Shown in pieces: positions 17,719 through 25,385 of a stretch of DNA of 64,000 nucleotides (within the stretch, counting starts at the first letter, position 1; each line of letters starts with the position of its first letter). The stretch is taken from NCBI RefSeq assembly GCF_003634615.1, contig NZ_RBKX01000001.1, positions 3,162,001-3,226,000 of the forward strand, written 5' to 3'. Origin of the DNA: Flavobacterium sp. 102 (GTDB lineage Bacteria; Bacteroidota; Bacteroidia; Flavobacteriales; Flavobacteriaceae). Made by a program: the position numbers and the translations under genes. The notes beneath the pieces are model-generated. The model saw nothing but the letters and a program-made list of their open reading frames with translations. It did no database searches and was not told the origin of the DNA.

Positions 17719-18360
17719 TTAATTGGTAAACTTCAAGCGGTAAACTTCGTCTAAATCACCATTGGAACTCATATTTACGTCTAAATCGGTTACATAACCT
17801 GAGTTTAAACCATAAGCCCAACCGTGTAAAGTTAGTTCTTGACCATTTTTCCAAGCACTTTGAACGATGGAGGTTTTCGCCAAATCAAAGACTTGCTCTT
17901 GGGTATTGATTTCCACAAACTTATTAAAACGCTCTTCCTCGTCTTTAATAGCATTGAGGTAATGTTCGTGCAAACGATAGATGTCTTTGATGTGTCTTAT
18001 CCAGTTGTCAATTAAACCAATAGATTGGTTACTCATTGCGGCTTTGACACCACCACAACCATAATGTCCGCAAACAATAATGTGCTTCACTTTTAAGACA
18101 TTGACCGCATAATCCAATACACTCAACATATTCATATCGCTATGGATAACCATATTGGCAATATTTCTGTGCACAAAAACTTCCCCCGGTTTGGCACCAA
18201 TAATCTCGTTGGCCGGCACACGACTGTCAGAACAACCTATCCACAAAAGTGGTGGATTTTGACCTTTGGAAAGATCTTTGAAATAATCTTTATCGATGGC
18301 GAGTTGAGACTCAACCCATAGTTTGTTGTTATCTAATATTTTTTTATAAAAATCGTCCAT
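17719..18360 (-). CDS. Beta-class carbonic anhydrase (first copy)
   Basis: Interconverts CO2 and bicarbonate in the cytosol. With the ATG at 18360 as start (MDDFYKKILDNN), zinc ligands are Cys43, His99 and Cys102 (WIGCSDSRVPA; VCGHYGCGG), with the Asp45-Arg47 dyad. An upstream in-frame ATG (18375) and TTG (18378) exist, but a perfect TAnnTTTG promoter box covers 18376-18383, so those codons would lie before the transcript start. Length 213 matches the E. coli Can type. It lies 85 bases downstream of the second carbonic anhydrase gene and has its own promoter, though read-through from the SulP operon is possible. Confidence 0.93.
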   Translation of the reverse strand: MDDFYKKILDNNKLWVESQLAIDKDYFKDLSKGQNPPLLWIGCSDSRVPANEIIGAKPGEVFVHRNIANMVIHSDMNMLSVLDYAVNVLKVKHIIVCGHYGCGGVKAAMSNQSIGLIDNWIRHIKDIYRLHEHYLNAIKDEEERFNKFVEINTQEQVFDLAKTSIVQSAWKNGQELTLHGWAYGLNSGYVTDLDVNMSSNGDLDEVYRLKFTN

Positions 18361-18375
18361 CTTTTGTATTTGCAT

Positions 18376-18383
18376 CAAATATA
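18376..18383 (-). promoter_or_regulatory. -7 promoter box of the carbonic anhydrase gene; fixes its start
   Basis: Minus strand reads TATATTTG, a perfect TAnnTTTG. It overlaps the longest possible start codon (TTG at 18378), so translation must begin further in, at ATG 18360. Confidence 0.6.
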
Positions 18384-18445
18384 GTAAATAATAAACACCT
18401 GTTATTAGGATTGAAACTGATGTTTATCAATAAAATAAACAATTA

Positions 18446-19129
18446 TTAATGTCTCAATTCAGCTACTGAAAAATTAGGATTCAATTCATCCTTAATGTAT
18501 TGACTGTCTTCATAAAAAGTTACTTCACCCGTTTCAATGTTGTGCATGGCTCCCACGATACCGATTTCTCCTTTTTCAATCATTTGTTCCAAAATAAAAC
18601 TGCGCTCGATAATGTTCTTTACATTTCGCTTTACGTTGATTTCCGCTACATTCTCAACAAATACCGGGTTAGAAGCATTGCGATTGTCTTGTGTTGCTTT
18701 TTCCTCATAAACTGCAGGCTGAATCTTGGAAAGTAGTTCTGTAAGGTTACCCATTTCGACATGGTCACAAGCGCCTTTGACAGCACCGCACTTAGAGTGT
18801 CCTAGCACTACAATCAATTTGGAACCGGCTACTTTACATGCAAACTCCATACTGCCTAAAATATCAGTATTAACAATGTTTCCGGCAATACGCACTGAAA
18901 AAACATCTCCTAAACCTTGATCAAAAATAAGTTCTGCTGATGTTCTACTGTCAATGCAACTCAAGATAGTGGCAAACGGCCATTGTCCATCGCGTGTGTC
19001 ATTTACTTGCTCGAGTAAATTACGATGAGCTTGTAGGTTAGACACAAAGCGGTTATTTCCGTTTTTTAATATTTCAAGGGCTTGTCTAGGAGATATTGAT
19101 GCCTGTAATTCTTTATTTAATGTTTTCAT
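18446..19129 (-). CDS. Beta-class carbonic anhydrase (second copy, SulP-linked)
   Basis: 227 residues. Zinc ligands are Cys58, His111 and Cys114 (LSCIDSRTS; VVLGHSKCGAVKGA) with the Asp60-Arg62 dyad. It belongs to a different beta-CA subgroup from the gene downstream: longer N-terminus and an insertion at about 130-165 (EEKATQDNRNASNPVF). It starts 16 bases after the SulP transporter stop on the same strand, so it is co-transcribed and likely works on the bicarbonate the transporter carries. Confidence 0.93.
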   Translation of the reverse strand: MKTLNKELQASISPRQALEILKNGNNRFVSNLQAHRNLLEQVNDTRDGQWPFATILSCIDSRTSAELIFDQGLGDVFSVRIAGNIVNTDILGSMEFACKVAGSKLIVVLGHSKCGAVKGACDHVEMGNLTELLSKIQPAVYEEKATQDNRNASNPVFVENVAEINVKRNVKNIIERSFILEQMIEKGEIGIVGAMHNIETGEVTFYEDSQYIKDELNPNFSVAELRH

Positions 19130-19145
19130 ATCTTTTTTTAAAATT

Positions 19146-20777
19146 TTATTTTTCTAAATCTACCATTTTGCGTTTCATGGCGTCATATTTTTGTTCAACA
19201 GTAACGGTCTTTTTAAACCCTTCGCTATTCTCAAGCTGATAAGCCTTTTTAAAACCTACTAATTTAACTTTAATATTTTCTTCTTTGGCTCTAGTGGTCT
19301 TGAACTCTTTAATCAAATCGAGTACATCATGGGCAATATATACTGTATCCGTAGCATTGATAATTACTTTTGAATTTTCCGGTAAATCATTTAAAGTAGA
19401 TTTTATAGCCGCTTTGTTCAAAAATGAAACTTCTTGGGCCAAATCTATGTGAATTACATCACCATCGGCATACTCTTCTTTTCTGAAGCTATAAGCACGT
19501 TTAAGATTTCCTTTTAATACAAAAATGATACTGATGACAATTCCCAAAGCAACGCCTTTTAACAAATCGGTAAAAACAACACCGACAAAAGTGGCTATAA
19601 AAGGAATAAACTGGTATTTCCCTTTCTCCCAAAAATGCTTAATTGTTTTTGGATTAGCTAATTTATAACCTACGAGAAGTAAAACGGCAGCTAATGTTGC
19701 CAGCGGAATTTTATTCAAAATAAAAGGAATTGCCAAAACACTCACCAACAATAACACACCATGAATAATTGCTGACATTTTTGATTTGGCTCCGGCTGCA
19801 GCATTAGCAGAAGTTCTAACTACCACAGAGGTCATAGGCAATCCGCCAAGCAATGAACTGATTATATTACCTAAACCTTGTGCTTTCAACTCTACATTAG
19901 TGTCAGTATATCTTTTTAACTTGTCCATTCGGTCTGCCGCTTCAATACACAATAAAGTTTCAATTGATGCCACTACCGCAATAGTAACTGCAACCACCCA
20001 AACTTTGCTGTTGGTTATGGCTGTAAAATCGGGAAATATTAGTATTTCTTTAAATTCAGCTAAAGAGGTTGGCACCGGTAATGAAACTAAATGTTCCTTC
20101 GTTATTGCCAAATTACTACCCGACTGAATAAAAAACTCATTCAACAGAATCCCTACAATTACAGCAACTAGAGCTGCAGGAACCAATTTCAACTTCTTTA
20201 AAAATTTGACTTTATTCCAAGAAATCAATATCGCTAAGGATACTAATGTAATTAATAAAGCGCCTAATTGAATATGGTCTAATACACTGAATATTTCAGT
20301 AAAAGTATTTTGACCATCGGGTTGTACAAAAGATTCGTCACCTTCATAATCTTTATCATAACCAAAAGCATGAGGAATTTGTTTTAGAATGATAATCACC
20401 CCAATACCGGCCAACATTCCTTCAATAACATTAGTTGGGAAATAATTAGAAATACTTCCTGCTTTAATAAAACCGAGTACCAATTGAATGAATCCGGCTA
20501 TCAACACCGCTAACAGGAAAATATTAAAAGCGCCTAAATCAGAAATGGCGGTTAAAACTATAGCGGTTAAACCCGCTGCCGGACCGGAAACACTTAAATG
20601 AGATTGACTTAAATAGCCTACTACAATTCCACCCACAACACCTGCAATAATACCCGAAAACAATGGTGCGCCCGAAGCCAGTGCAATACCTAAACACAAT
20701 GGCAACGCTACCAAGAAAACCACTAAACCTGATGCAAAATCAGATTTAAGGTTAGCAAAAAGATTGATTTTTTTCAT
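19146..20777 (-). CDS. SulP-family anion transporter with STAS domain (bicarbonate-type candidate)
   Basis: 543 residues. An N-terminal SulP membrane domain of many helices (about 10-425) has family signatures VVFLVALPLCLGIALASGAP, GGIVVGYL, VSGPAAGLTAIV and GLPMTSVVVRTSANAAAGAKS. A cytosolic STAS domain follows (about 430-540). SulP members carry sulfate, bicarbonate or other anions. The next gene, 16 bases on, is a carbonic anhydrase, as for BicA-like bicarbonate importers, so bicarbonate is the best guess. Transport direction and coupling ion are not visible. A long inverted repeat occupies the leader immediately upstream (20787-20844). Confidence 0.9.
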   Translation of the reverse strand: MKKINLFANLKSDFASGLVVFLVALPLCLGIALASGAPLFSGIIAGVVGGIVVGYLSQSHLSVSGPAAGLTAIVLTAISDLGAFNIFLLAVLIAGFIQLVLGFIKAGSISNYFPTNVIEGMLAGIGVIIILKQIPHAFGYDKDYEGDESFVQPDGQNTFTEIFSVLDHIQLGALLITLVSLAILISWNKVKFLKKLKLVPAALVAVIVGILLNEFFIQSGSNLAITKEHLVSLPVPTSLAEFKEILIFPDFTAITNSKVWVVAVTIAVVASIETLLCIEAADRMDKLKRYTDTNVELKAQGLGNIISSLLGGLPMTSVVVRTSANAAAGAKSKMSAIIHGVLLLVSVLAIPFILNKIPLATLAAVLLLVGYKLANPKTIKHFWEKGKYQFIPFIATFVGVVFTDLLKGVALGIVISIIFVLKGNLKRAYSFRKEEYADGDVIHIDLAQEVSFLNKAAIKSTLNDLPENSKVIINATDTVYIAHDVLDLIKEFKTTRAKEENIKVKLVGFKKAYQLENSEGFKKTVTVEQKYDAMKRKMVDLEK

Positions 20778-20786
20778 ACCTATAAA

Positions 20787-20844
20787 TTAATTTAATACAT
20801 AAAAGCTTCGCGCATGCGAAACCACAACGGATGTATTAAATTAA
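20787..20844. promoter_or_regulatory. 14-bp perfect inverted repeat with nested hairpin in the SulP leader
   Basis: Arms TTAATTTAATACAT (20787-20800) and ATGTATTAAATTAA (20831-20844) are perfectly complementary. The 30-base spacer contains a second stem TTCGC/GCGAA with a GCAT loop (20807-20820). The right arm includes the stop codon of the small gene at 20836; the left arm ends 10 bases before the SulP ATG. In RNA it would form a long two-part hairpin: an attenuator, an RNA-processing site, or in DNA a regulator-binding dyad. No T-run typical of a terminator follows. Confidence 0.6.
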
Positions 20845-21120
20845 CTCGGGCGGTGGAGAGAATATTTCTTCAGTAGCATTGTCATGACGTGACAAGTTCT
20901 CAGAAATAATTTTAGAATTTGGATTTAAAAGCAACTCTGTAAAAGGATAGTCAAAACTTTGTTTTAAGCACTTTACTTCTTTTAAATCTTTATGAATTTC
21001 TTCTTCAGCAAAACTATAAAATATAGACACATCTGTACTTTTCTTAATCAAAGTTACCACGGTAGGAGTTGAAAGAAAAGAAACAAATAAGACTAATATT
21101 AATCTTGCTATGTATTTCAT
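20836..21120 (-). CDS. Small secreted or membrane-anchored protein of unknown function
   Basis: With start at ATG 21120 the product is 94 residues: MKYIARLILVLFVSFLSTP is a signal peptide or N-terminal helix, followed by a charged segment (FAEEEIHKDLKEVKCLK) and the end IFSPPPELI. I recall similar flavobacterial short proteins ending in PPPE-type motifs, but no function. The longer reading from TTG at 21141 is disfavoured because TATTTTTG, a possible -7 box, lies at 21125-21132; the transcript would then be almost leaderless. It sits upstream of the SulP/carbonic anhydrase operon on the same strand. Confidence 0.6.
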   Translation of the reverse strand: MKYIARLILVLFVSFLSTPTVVTLIKKSTDVSIFYSFAEEEIHKDLKEVKCLKQSFDYPFTELLLNPNSKIISENLSRHDNATEEIFSPPPELI

Positions 21121-21181
21121 ATCGCAAAAATAAGCATTCAAAGCCCTTTAAAATCGGGCATTATAATAAATTTAACATCTT

Positions 21182-21661
21182 TTATATTTCTTGTTCTAAC
21201 CAAGCACTCATCATCCAAATAGTCTTTTCCTGCTCGGCTATAAAATCACTCATCATCGAATTGGTACCTTCGTCGTTAATCTCTCCCGACTGAGAAAGAA
21301 TAACACGCTCAATTTGTAATAGTTGGGTCAGTGAACTCAAAATTAAGTTGATTCCTTCCTCATCATTATGAACATTTTTCCCAACCGGTAATTTACTGTT
21401 TTTAATGTAATCTTCAAAAGTATGTAATGGTGTTCCGCCTAAAGTTAAAACCCGTTCGGCTATTAAATCAATCTTTAATTGACTGTCGTTGTACAATTCT
21501 TCAAACTTCAAGTGCAAATCAAAAAATCGCTTGCCGCGAATGTTCCAATGTAATCCTCTCAAGTTTTGATAATACACTTGAAAATTGGCTAATAAGATGT
21601 TGAGCTCTGCCGATAATATATCAGATTCTTTTTTAGGTAAACCAAGGCTATTCATTTTCAT
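21182..21661 (-). CDS. dps: Dps-like ferritin (DNA protection in starvation)
   Basis: Binds and oxidises Fe(II) with hydrogen peroxide, storing iron in a dodecameric shell and protecting DNA. From ATG 21661 it has 159 residues. The Dps ferroxidase signature is clear: YYQNLRGLHWNIRGKRFFDL, then FEELYND and the downstream IDLIAERVLTLGGTP. Longer in-frame starts up to 21688 overlap a TAACTTTG -7 box (21686-21693) and are therefore unlikely. It is divergent from oxyR, its usual activator family, across a gap of about 100 bases. Confidence 0.92.
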   Translation of the reverse strand: MKMNSLGLPKKESDILSAELNILLANFQVYYQNLRGLHWNIRGKRFFDLHLKFEELYNDSQLKIDLIAERVLTLGGTPLHTFEDYIKNSKLPVGKNVHNDEEGINLILSSLTQLLQIERVILSQSGEINDEGTNSMMSDFIAEQEKTIWMMSAWLEQEI

Positions 21662-21685
21662 AATACGGATGTTGAAATTTATATC

Positions 21686-21693
21686 CAAAGTTA
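21686..21693 (-). promoter_or_regulatory. -7 promoter box of dps; fixes its start
   Basis: Minus strand reads TAACTTTG, a perfect TAnnTTTG. Transcription would begin near 21680, after the longest ORF start at 21688. The shared gap with oxyR is the expected place for OxyR binding. Confidence 0.6.
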
Positions 21694-21763
21694 GAAATAA
21701 TAATGCCTAAAAGCTATAAAATAAATTGATAGTTTTTATCTTTACATCAAATTTTACTATATC

Positions 21764-22705
21764 ATGACCATTACCCAACTTAAATATGTTTTGGCAGTCG
21801 CCGAACACAAAAATTTCACGCTGGCTGCTGAAAAATGCTTTGTTACGCAACCTACTTTGAGCATGCAAATTCAAAAGATTGAAGAAGAATTGGCCGTTCA
21901 AATATTTGACAGAACCAAGAAGCCAATTCAACTCACGGAAATCGGTCAAAAGATTGTCAATCAATCTAAAAATATTGTCAACGAAGCCGATAGAATTCAG
22001 GATATTGTTGACCAACAAAAAGGTTTTATTGGTGGCGAATTTCGTTTGGCCATTATTCCAACAGTGATGCCTACATTGTTACCGATGTTCTTAAACAATT
22101 TCATCAAAAAGTATCCGAAAGTTAAACTCATTATCGAAGAGTTAAATACAGCCGAAATCATTACTAAATTGAAGAATGGTCATCTAGATGCCGCAATTGC
22201 CGTGACGCCGTTGGAAGACGAAAAAATTAAAGAAATTGTTTTGTACTACGAACCTTTTGTAGCATATATTCCGGAAAATCACCAATCGTTTCACAAAAAG
22301 GAAATTGAAGTCAGCGATTTGAATATCAATGAAATTCTCTTATTGCAAGACGGCCATTGTTTTAGAGACGGTATTTTAAATTTATGTAAAAACCTGAATA
22401 GCGAAGAAAGAACCCATTTCCAAATAGAAAGCGGTAGCTTTGAAACACTCATAAAACTAGCCGATGAAGGATTAGGTACGACACTTCTTCCCTATTTACA
22501 TACTTTAGACTTACCCGCAAAAGACACTTTGAAACTAAAGCATTTTGTAGAGCCAAAACCGGCGCGTGAAGTGAGTTTGATTTTTCCTAAGAACGAATTA
22601 AAAATTCACATTATTGACGCATTGCGTTCAACAATTTCTGGGGTAATCAAAGGTGCTATTACTTTTCAAAATGTGGAAATCATCAGTCCGATACAAAAAA
22701 AATAA
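21764..22705 (+). CDS. oxyR: OxyR, hydrogen-peroxide-sensing LysR-type regulator
   Basis: 313 residues. N-terminal winged helix-turn-helix (1-60; FTLAAEKCFVTQPTLSMQIQ) and a LysR substrate-like sensor domain (90-300). The redox pair is visible as Cys199 and Cys208 in DGHCFRDGILNLC, the same spacing and numbering as E. coli OxyR, so disulfide switching by peroxide is expected. It is divergent from dps. Likely targets within this window are dps and katG, although I did not find a recognisable OxyR site by eye. A strong terminator begins at its stop codon. Confidence 0.94.
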   Translation: MTITQLKYVLAVAEHKNFTLAAEKCFVTQPTLSMQIQKIEEELAVQIFDRTKKPIQLTEIGQKIVNQSKNIVNEADRIQDIVDQQKGFIGGEFRLAIIPTVMPTLLPMFLNNFIKKYPKVKLIIEELNTAEIITKLKNGHLDAAIAVTPLEDEKIKEIVLYYEPFVAYIPENHQSFHKKEIEVSDLNINEILLLQDGHCFRDGILNLCKNLNSEERTHFQIESGSFETLIKLADEGLGTTLLPYLHTLDLPAKDTLKLKHFVEPKPAREVSLIFPKNELKIHIIDALRSTISGVIKGAITFQNVEIISPIQKK

Positions 22706-22730
22706 GGAGCTTTGCACAAAACTCCTTATT
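22701..22730. terminator. Terminator after oxyR
   Basis: 9-bp perfect stem AATAAGGAG / CTCCTTATT with a 12-base loop, followed by T-rich sequence. It overlaps the oxyR stop codon and ends 7 bases before the stop of the convergent 64-residue gene, so it probably serves both. Confidence 0.75.
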
Positions 22731-22736
22731 CTTCTG

Positions 22737-22931
22737 TTAACTAACTACTGTTAAACAATCTTTTAGTTCCGGATGTTCATTTGTAAAGAACTGAAGCCAT
22801 TTTCTCAATTGTTCGATTTCATAAGGCAGTAAATTTTTTACTGCTTTTTTTAGTTCTTTAGCGAAAAGAATCGGGTCAAAACTTACTCGCTCGAGTACAG
22901 ATTTAGTGTAATCGTAGATCATTCTAGGCAT
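22737..22931 (-). CDS. Small conserved protein (64 aa), paralog of 23144-23338
   Basis: Helical, no signal peptide or Cys motif: MIYDYTKSVLERVSFDPILF, then KELKKAVKNLLPYEIEQLRKW. It is alignable end to end with the next upstream gene, sharing (D/Y)xTKSVL(E/K)RVSFD, LF(A/G)KEL, LLPYE(I/L)E(Q/E)L and (H/K)PEL(K/R)(D/Q)C. Function unknown. Both are single-gene units with their own terminators and related AT-rich leaders containing a GTTCTTA element. Confidence 0.75.
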   Translation of the reverse strand: MPRMIYDYTKSVLERVSFDPILFAKELKKAVKNLLPYEIEQLRKWLQFFTNEHPELKDCLTVVS

Positions 22932-23111
22932 AATGGTTAAGATTTGGGGTTATCTTATTGTAAGAACGTTTCGTAAAAGTAAAATAAAAAATGTTTTCGT
23001 CCCACAAAAAATGTTAAAAACCATCGTTTAATTACTATAATAATCGATAAAACACATATTTTAGCATTTTAATTAGCTTTTATCTTACTATATTGATTAT
23101 TAAATATAAAA

Positions 23112-23134
23112 AAAGGAACCGTTTAAGCTCCTTT
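23112..23134 (-). terminator. Terminator of the upstream 64-residue gene
   Basis: Stem AAAGGA / TCCTTT followed on the minus strand by seven T residues, 10 bases after the stop at 23144. Confidence 0.6.
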
Positions 23135-23143
23135 AGTTTTATA

Positions 23144-23338
23144 TTATTTCACATTTAAAATACATTGTCTAAGTTCCGGTTTTTCTTCGGTAAATTTTAG
23201 TAACCAATTGGTTAACTCTTCAAGTTCATAAGGTAATAAGAACTTATAGGCTTTTGAAAGCTCTTTGCCAAAAAGGCCAACATCAAAACTTACTCTTTTT
23301 AACACTGACTTAGTGTGGTCTAACATTGTTTTAGACAT
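23144..23338 (-). CDS. Small conserved protein (64 aa), paralog of 22737-22931
   Basis: MLDHTKSVLKRVSFDVGLFG, then KELSKAYKFLLPYELEELTNW and KPELRQC. Identical length and clear homology to the protein 212 bases downstream on the same strand, so a tandem duplication. Predicted helical cytosolic protein of unknown role. A well-formed promoter (TTG, 18 bases, TAAATTTG) lies upstream at 23395-23423. Confidence 0.75.
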   Translation of the reverse strand: MSKTMLDHTKSVLKRVSFDVGLFGKELSKAYKFLLPYELEELTNWLLKFTEEKPELRQCILNVK

Positions 23339-23394
23339 AGAGTGGATTAATTTTTTAGGTTTAGGAATTGGATAAGAACGAATAATTGTTTTAT

Positions 23395-23423
23395 CAAATT
23401 TATTGAAAAATTAATCTCGTCAA
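23395..23423 (-). promoter_or_regulatory. Complete Bacteroidota promoter for the 64-aa gene
   Basis: Minus strand: -33 TTG at 23423-23421, an 18-base spacer, and -7 TAAATTTG at 23402-23395. One of the best-formed promoters in the window. Confidence 0.6.
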
Positions 23424-23457
23424 TAGAAAACATAGTTAAAAATAACTACACAAAAAG

Positions 23458-24132
23458 TTAATTTTTCACAACGCCTTTTGTTGCGCGCAACATCTCTCTT
23501 TTACCCGGAGCGCCAGGCAGCTTTTCTACAGAAAATCCTGCAGACAACATAGCCTTTTTAATGGAAGTTCTGCATGCGTAGGTGACCAAAACACCATTAG
23601 GTTTTAAAGCTTCATACATTGATTTAAAGATGGCTTCCGACCACAATTCGGGCTGTACTCTGAAACCGAAGGCATCAAAGTAAATCAAGTCAAAAGTATT
23701 ACTATCCTTGATGTCTTGAAAAAACTGCTTGCGTTTGGTTAACGTAAAATCAGCAGAAATTGAGTTGGTTTCTTCCCAATCAGATTGGTGCATAAGCTCA
23801 AAAACTTGCTGCTCATTTTTATCAATTTCTTTGGCATAATTCATTTGCAAAGCTTCCTCTAAAACTACAGGATAGGCTTCTACTCCAACATAATTTATCG
23901 TTTGATTGGTGTTTTTCTTTGCTTCCAAATAAGTGATAAAAGCATTCAATCCTGTGCCGAAACCTATTTCTAAAATGGAAATGGATTTTCCCTCGAAAAG
24001 AGAAAACCCATTCTTTATAAATACGTGATAAGCTTCTTGGATTGCACCGTGTTTCGAATGGTAACTTTCATTCCATTCCGGCAAATGAATGGTGGTTGAA
24101 CCATCTTGGGTTTGAATAATTTCGCGTTTCAA
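23458..24132 (-). CDS. mnmD: MnmD-like tRNA (mnm5s2U34) methyltransferase
   Basis: 224 residues. Corresponds to the methyltransferase half of MnmC without the FAD oxidase domain. SAM motif ILEIGFGTGLNAFITYLEA; acidic VGVEAYP; catalytic-loop region YFDAFGFRVQPELWS; C-terminal GAPGKREMLRA typical of MnmC/MnmD. It completes the methylaminomethyl group on wobble uridine 34 of some tRNAs. It starts 2 bases after the c-haem-motif lipoprotein gene, making it the last gene of a three-gene operon; no functional link to the other two is evident. Confidence 0.87.
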   Translation of the reverse strand: MKREIIQTQDGSTTIHLPEWNESYHSKHGAIQEAYHVFIKNGFSLFEGKSISILEIGFGTGLNAFITYLEAKKNTNQTINYVGVEAYPVVLEEALQMNYAKEIDKNEQQVFELMHQSDWEETNSISADFTLTKRKQFFQDIKDSNTFDLIYFDAFGFRVQPELWSEAIFKSMYEALKPNGVLVTYACRTSIKKAMLSAGFSVEKLPGAPGKREMLRATKGVVKN

Positions 24133-24134
24133 AA

Positions 24135-24593
24135 TTATTCTTTTATATACAATTTTTTAATCCTTGGAATCGGTCCGCCACATTTTTGTTGGTGACATTG
24201 AATACAAGCATCAACACCGGTATTGAAATGCGCTGCGGCATTTTTCGGATCTTTATAAATCATTTCTTGTGCCTTGATAAACTTCGACGCTTGTTCTTTA
24301 AAAAAAGCATCATTATCCGATTCATCGGTCATCACGGCTTCATGAATTCTCATAAAATGTTGTGGAAACTGACCAATCGTATCGCCTTTTTGAATGCGTT
24401 CTTTTAATCGTTTGTTGTCAACGTACATTTGCTCCATTAAAGCTGCCATTTCTGACATTTGGTACATTTCCAACTTCTTTTCGGTTTTGGGTTCACACTT
24501 TTCTTCCGCTACTTTATCTTCCTTTTTTTGACAAGAAATCACAGATAAAGCTAAAAAAAGAAGCACCAGAATGACAACAATAACTTTCTTCAT
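24135..24593 (-). CDS. Lipoprotein with a c-type haem motif (CxxCH)
   Basis: 152 residues. Signal peptide with lipobox Cys21 (LALSVISC), a charged linker (22-40), a helical body, and near the C-terminus Cys130-I-Q-Cys133-His134, the covalent haem-c motif. The layout, four-helix-like with one C-terminal CxxCH, recalls cytochrome c' or c-556 monohaem proteins, but homology is not proven. It would be anchored in a membrane facing the periplasm. Six bases separate it from the DUF4920 gene and 2 bases from mnmD. Confidence 0.75.
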   Translation of the reverse strand: MKKVIVVILVLLFLALSVISCQKKEDKVAEEKCEPKTEKKLEMYQMSEMAALMEQMYVDNKRLKERIQKGDTIGQFPQHFMRIHEAVMTDESDNDAFFKEQASKFIKAQEMIYKDPKNAAAHFNTGVDACIQCHQQKCGGPIPRIKKLYIKE

Positions 24594-24599
24594 CGAGGT

Positions 24600-25106
24600 T
24601 TATTTTTTGATGTAAACACCATCAGCCAGAAAAGAATAAGTCACTTCCGGTTTAGTAATTTTAGCAATTTCAGCTTCCGATTTTCCACCGTCTTTCGCAT
24701 AATGCTTCAATTCTTCCACAGAAACCACATCTACAAAAGCCTTTCCATTAACAATTGCTTTACTGTTGTCAGCATTCAATGGAACGAAGAAACCATAATC
24801 TTTAAATTTCACAAAAGAATTATCATCGCCGACCAATTCCATTTTCATCCAACAACCTTTCTTTTTACAAACCGATTTGATAGTAGATTGAAATTGAACC
24901 GTAATAGTGTCACCTTTTTTAAGGTTTTTGTACTTTTCAAGCATTTGGTCTTTGGTTAAAATCTTAGTTACTTTAAATTTTTCGCCAAATAAGGTATAAT
25001 CTTTAGCATTAAATACTTTGGTTGGTGTTTTAGATTTTGATTGTGCCATCGCATTGCCACCTACTAACAATACAAAAGCAATTAGGAATAAGTTTATTTT
25101 TTTCAT
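24600..25106 (-). CDS. DUF4920 family secreted protein
   Basis: 168 residues with a cleavable signal peptide (MKKINLFLIAFVLLVGGNAMAQ). The DUF4920 core includes the Cys pair SVCKKKGCWMKMEL and YGFFVPLNADNSKAIVNGKA, a small beta-rich domain of unknown role. The Cys pair may bind metal or form a disulfide. First gene of an operon with the haem-motif lipoprotein (6-base gap) and mnmD; a TACTTTTG promoter box lies 21 bases upstream. The next gene to the right, ilvE, is divergent. Confidence 0.82.
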   Translation of the reverse strand: MKKINLFLIAFVLLVGGNAMAQSKSKTPTKVFNAKDYTLFGEKFKVTKILTKDQMLEKYKNLKKGDTITVQFQSTIKSVCKKKGCWMKMELVGDDNSFVKFKDYGFFVPLNADNSKAIVNGKAFVDVVSVEELKHYAKDGGKSEAEIAKITKPEVTYSFLADGVYIKK

Positions 25107-25126
25107 GTTTTTCTGTTTTAGAATTA

Positions 25127-25134
25127 CAAAAGTA
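25127..25134 (-). promoter_or_regulatory. -7 promoter box of the DUF4920 operon
   Basis: Minus strand reads TACTTTTG, a perfect TAnnTTTG 21 bases before the ATG at 25106. Confidence 0.55.
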
Positions 25135-25385
25135 AACCAATTAACAAATTCACATAATATAATGACAAATAAATTGAATATTTAATGAAAAATTAAGACA
25201 AAAAATAAGCCCCAAAAGAGAATTTGAGAAAAAGTATTCAATATTTTTTTGGGGTGTTAAATGCATATATATTTTTATTAGTTTTACAAAAAACTAACAA
25301 CACAACGCATAATTTGAGGAAAAAATACACAACTATTTGATTTTAAATAAATTAAATATTTTTTCTTCGCAAAACCTATCACTAA

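Noticed and set aside
21130..21165. Hairpin GCCC/GGGC downstream of dps as a terminator
   Set aside because: Only four paired bases and no T-run; too weak to call.
21662..21688. Longer N-terminus of Dps
   Set aside because: It overlaps the TAACTTTG promoter box, and the extra residues do not resemble Dps.
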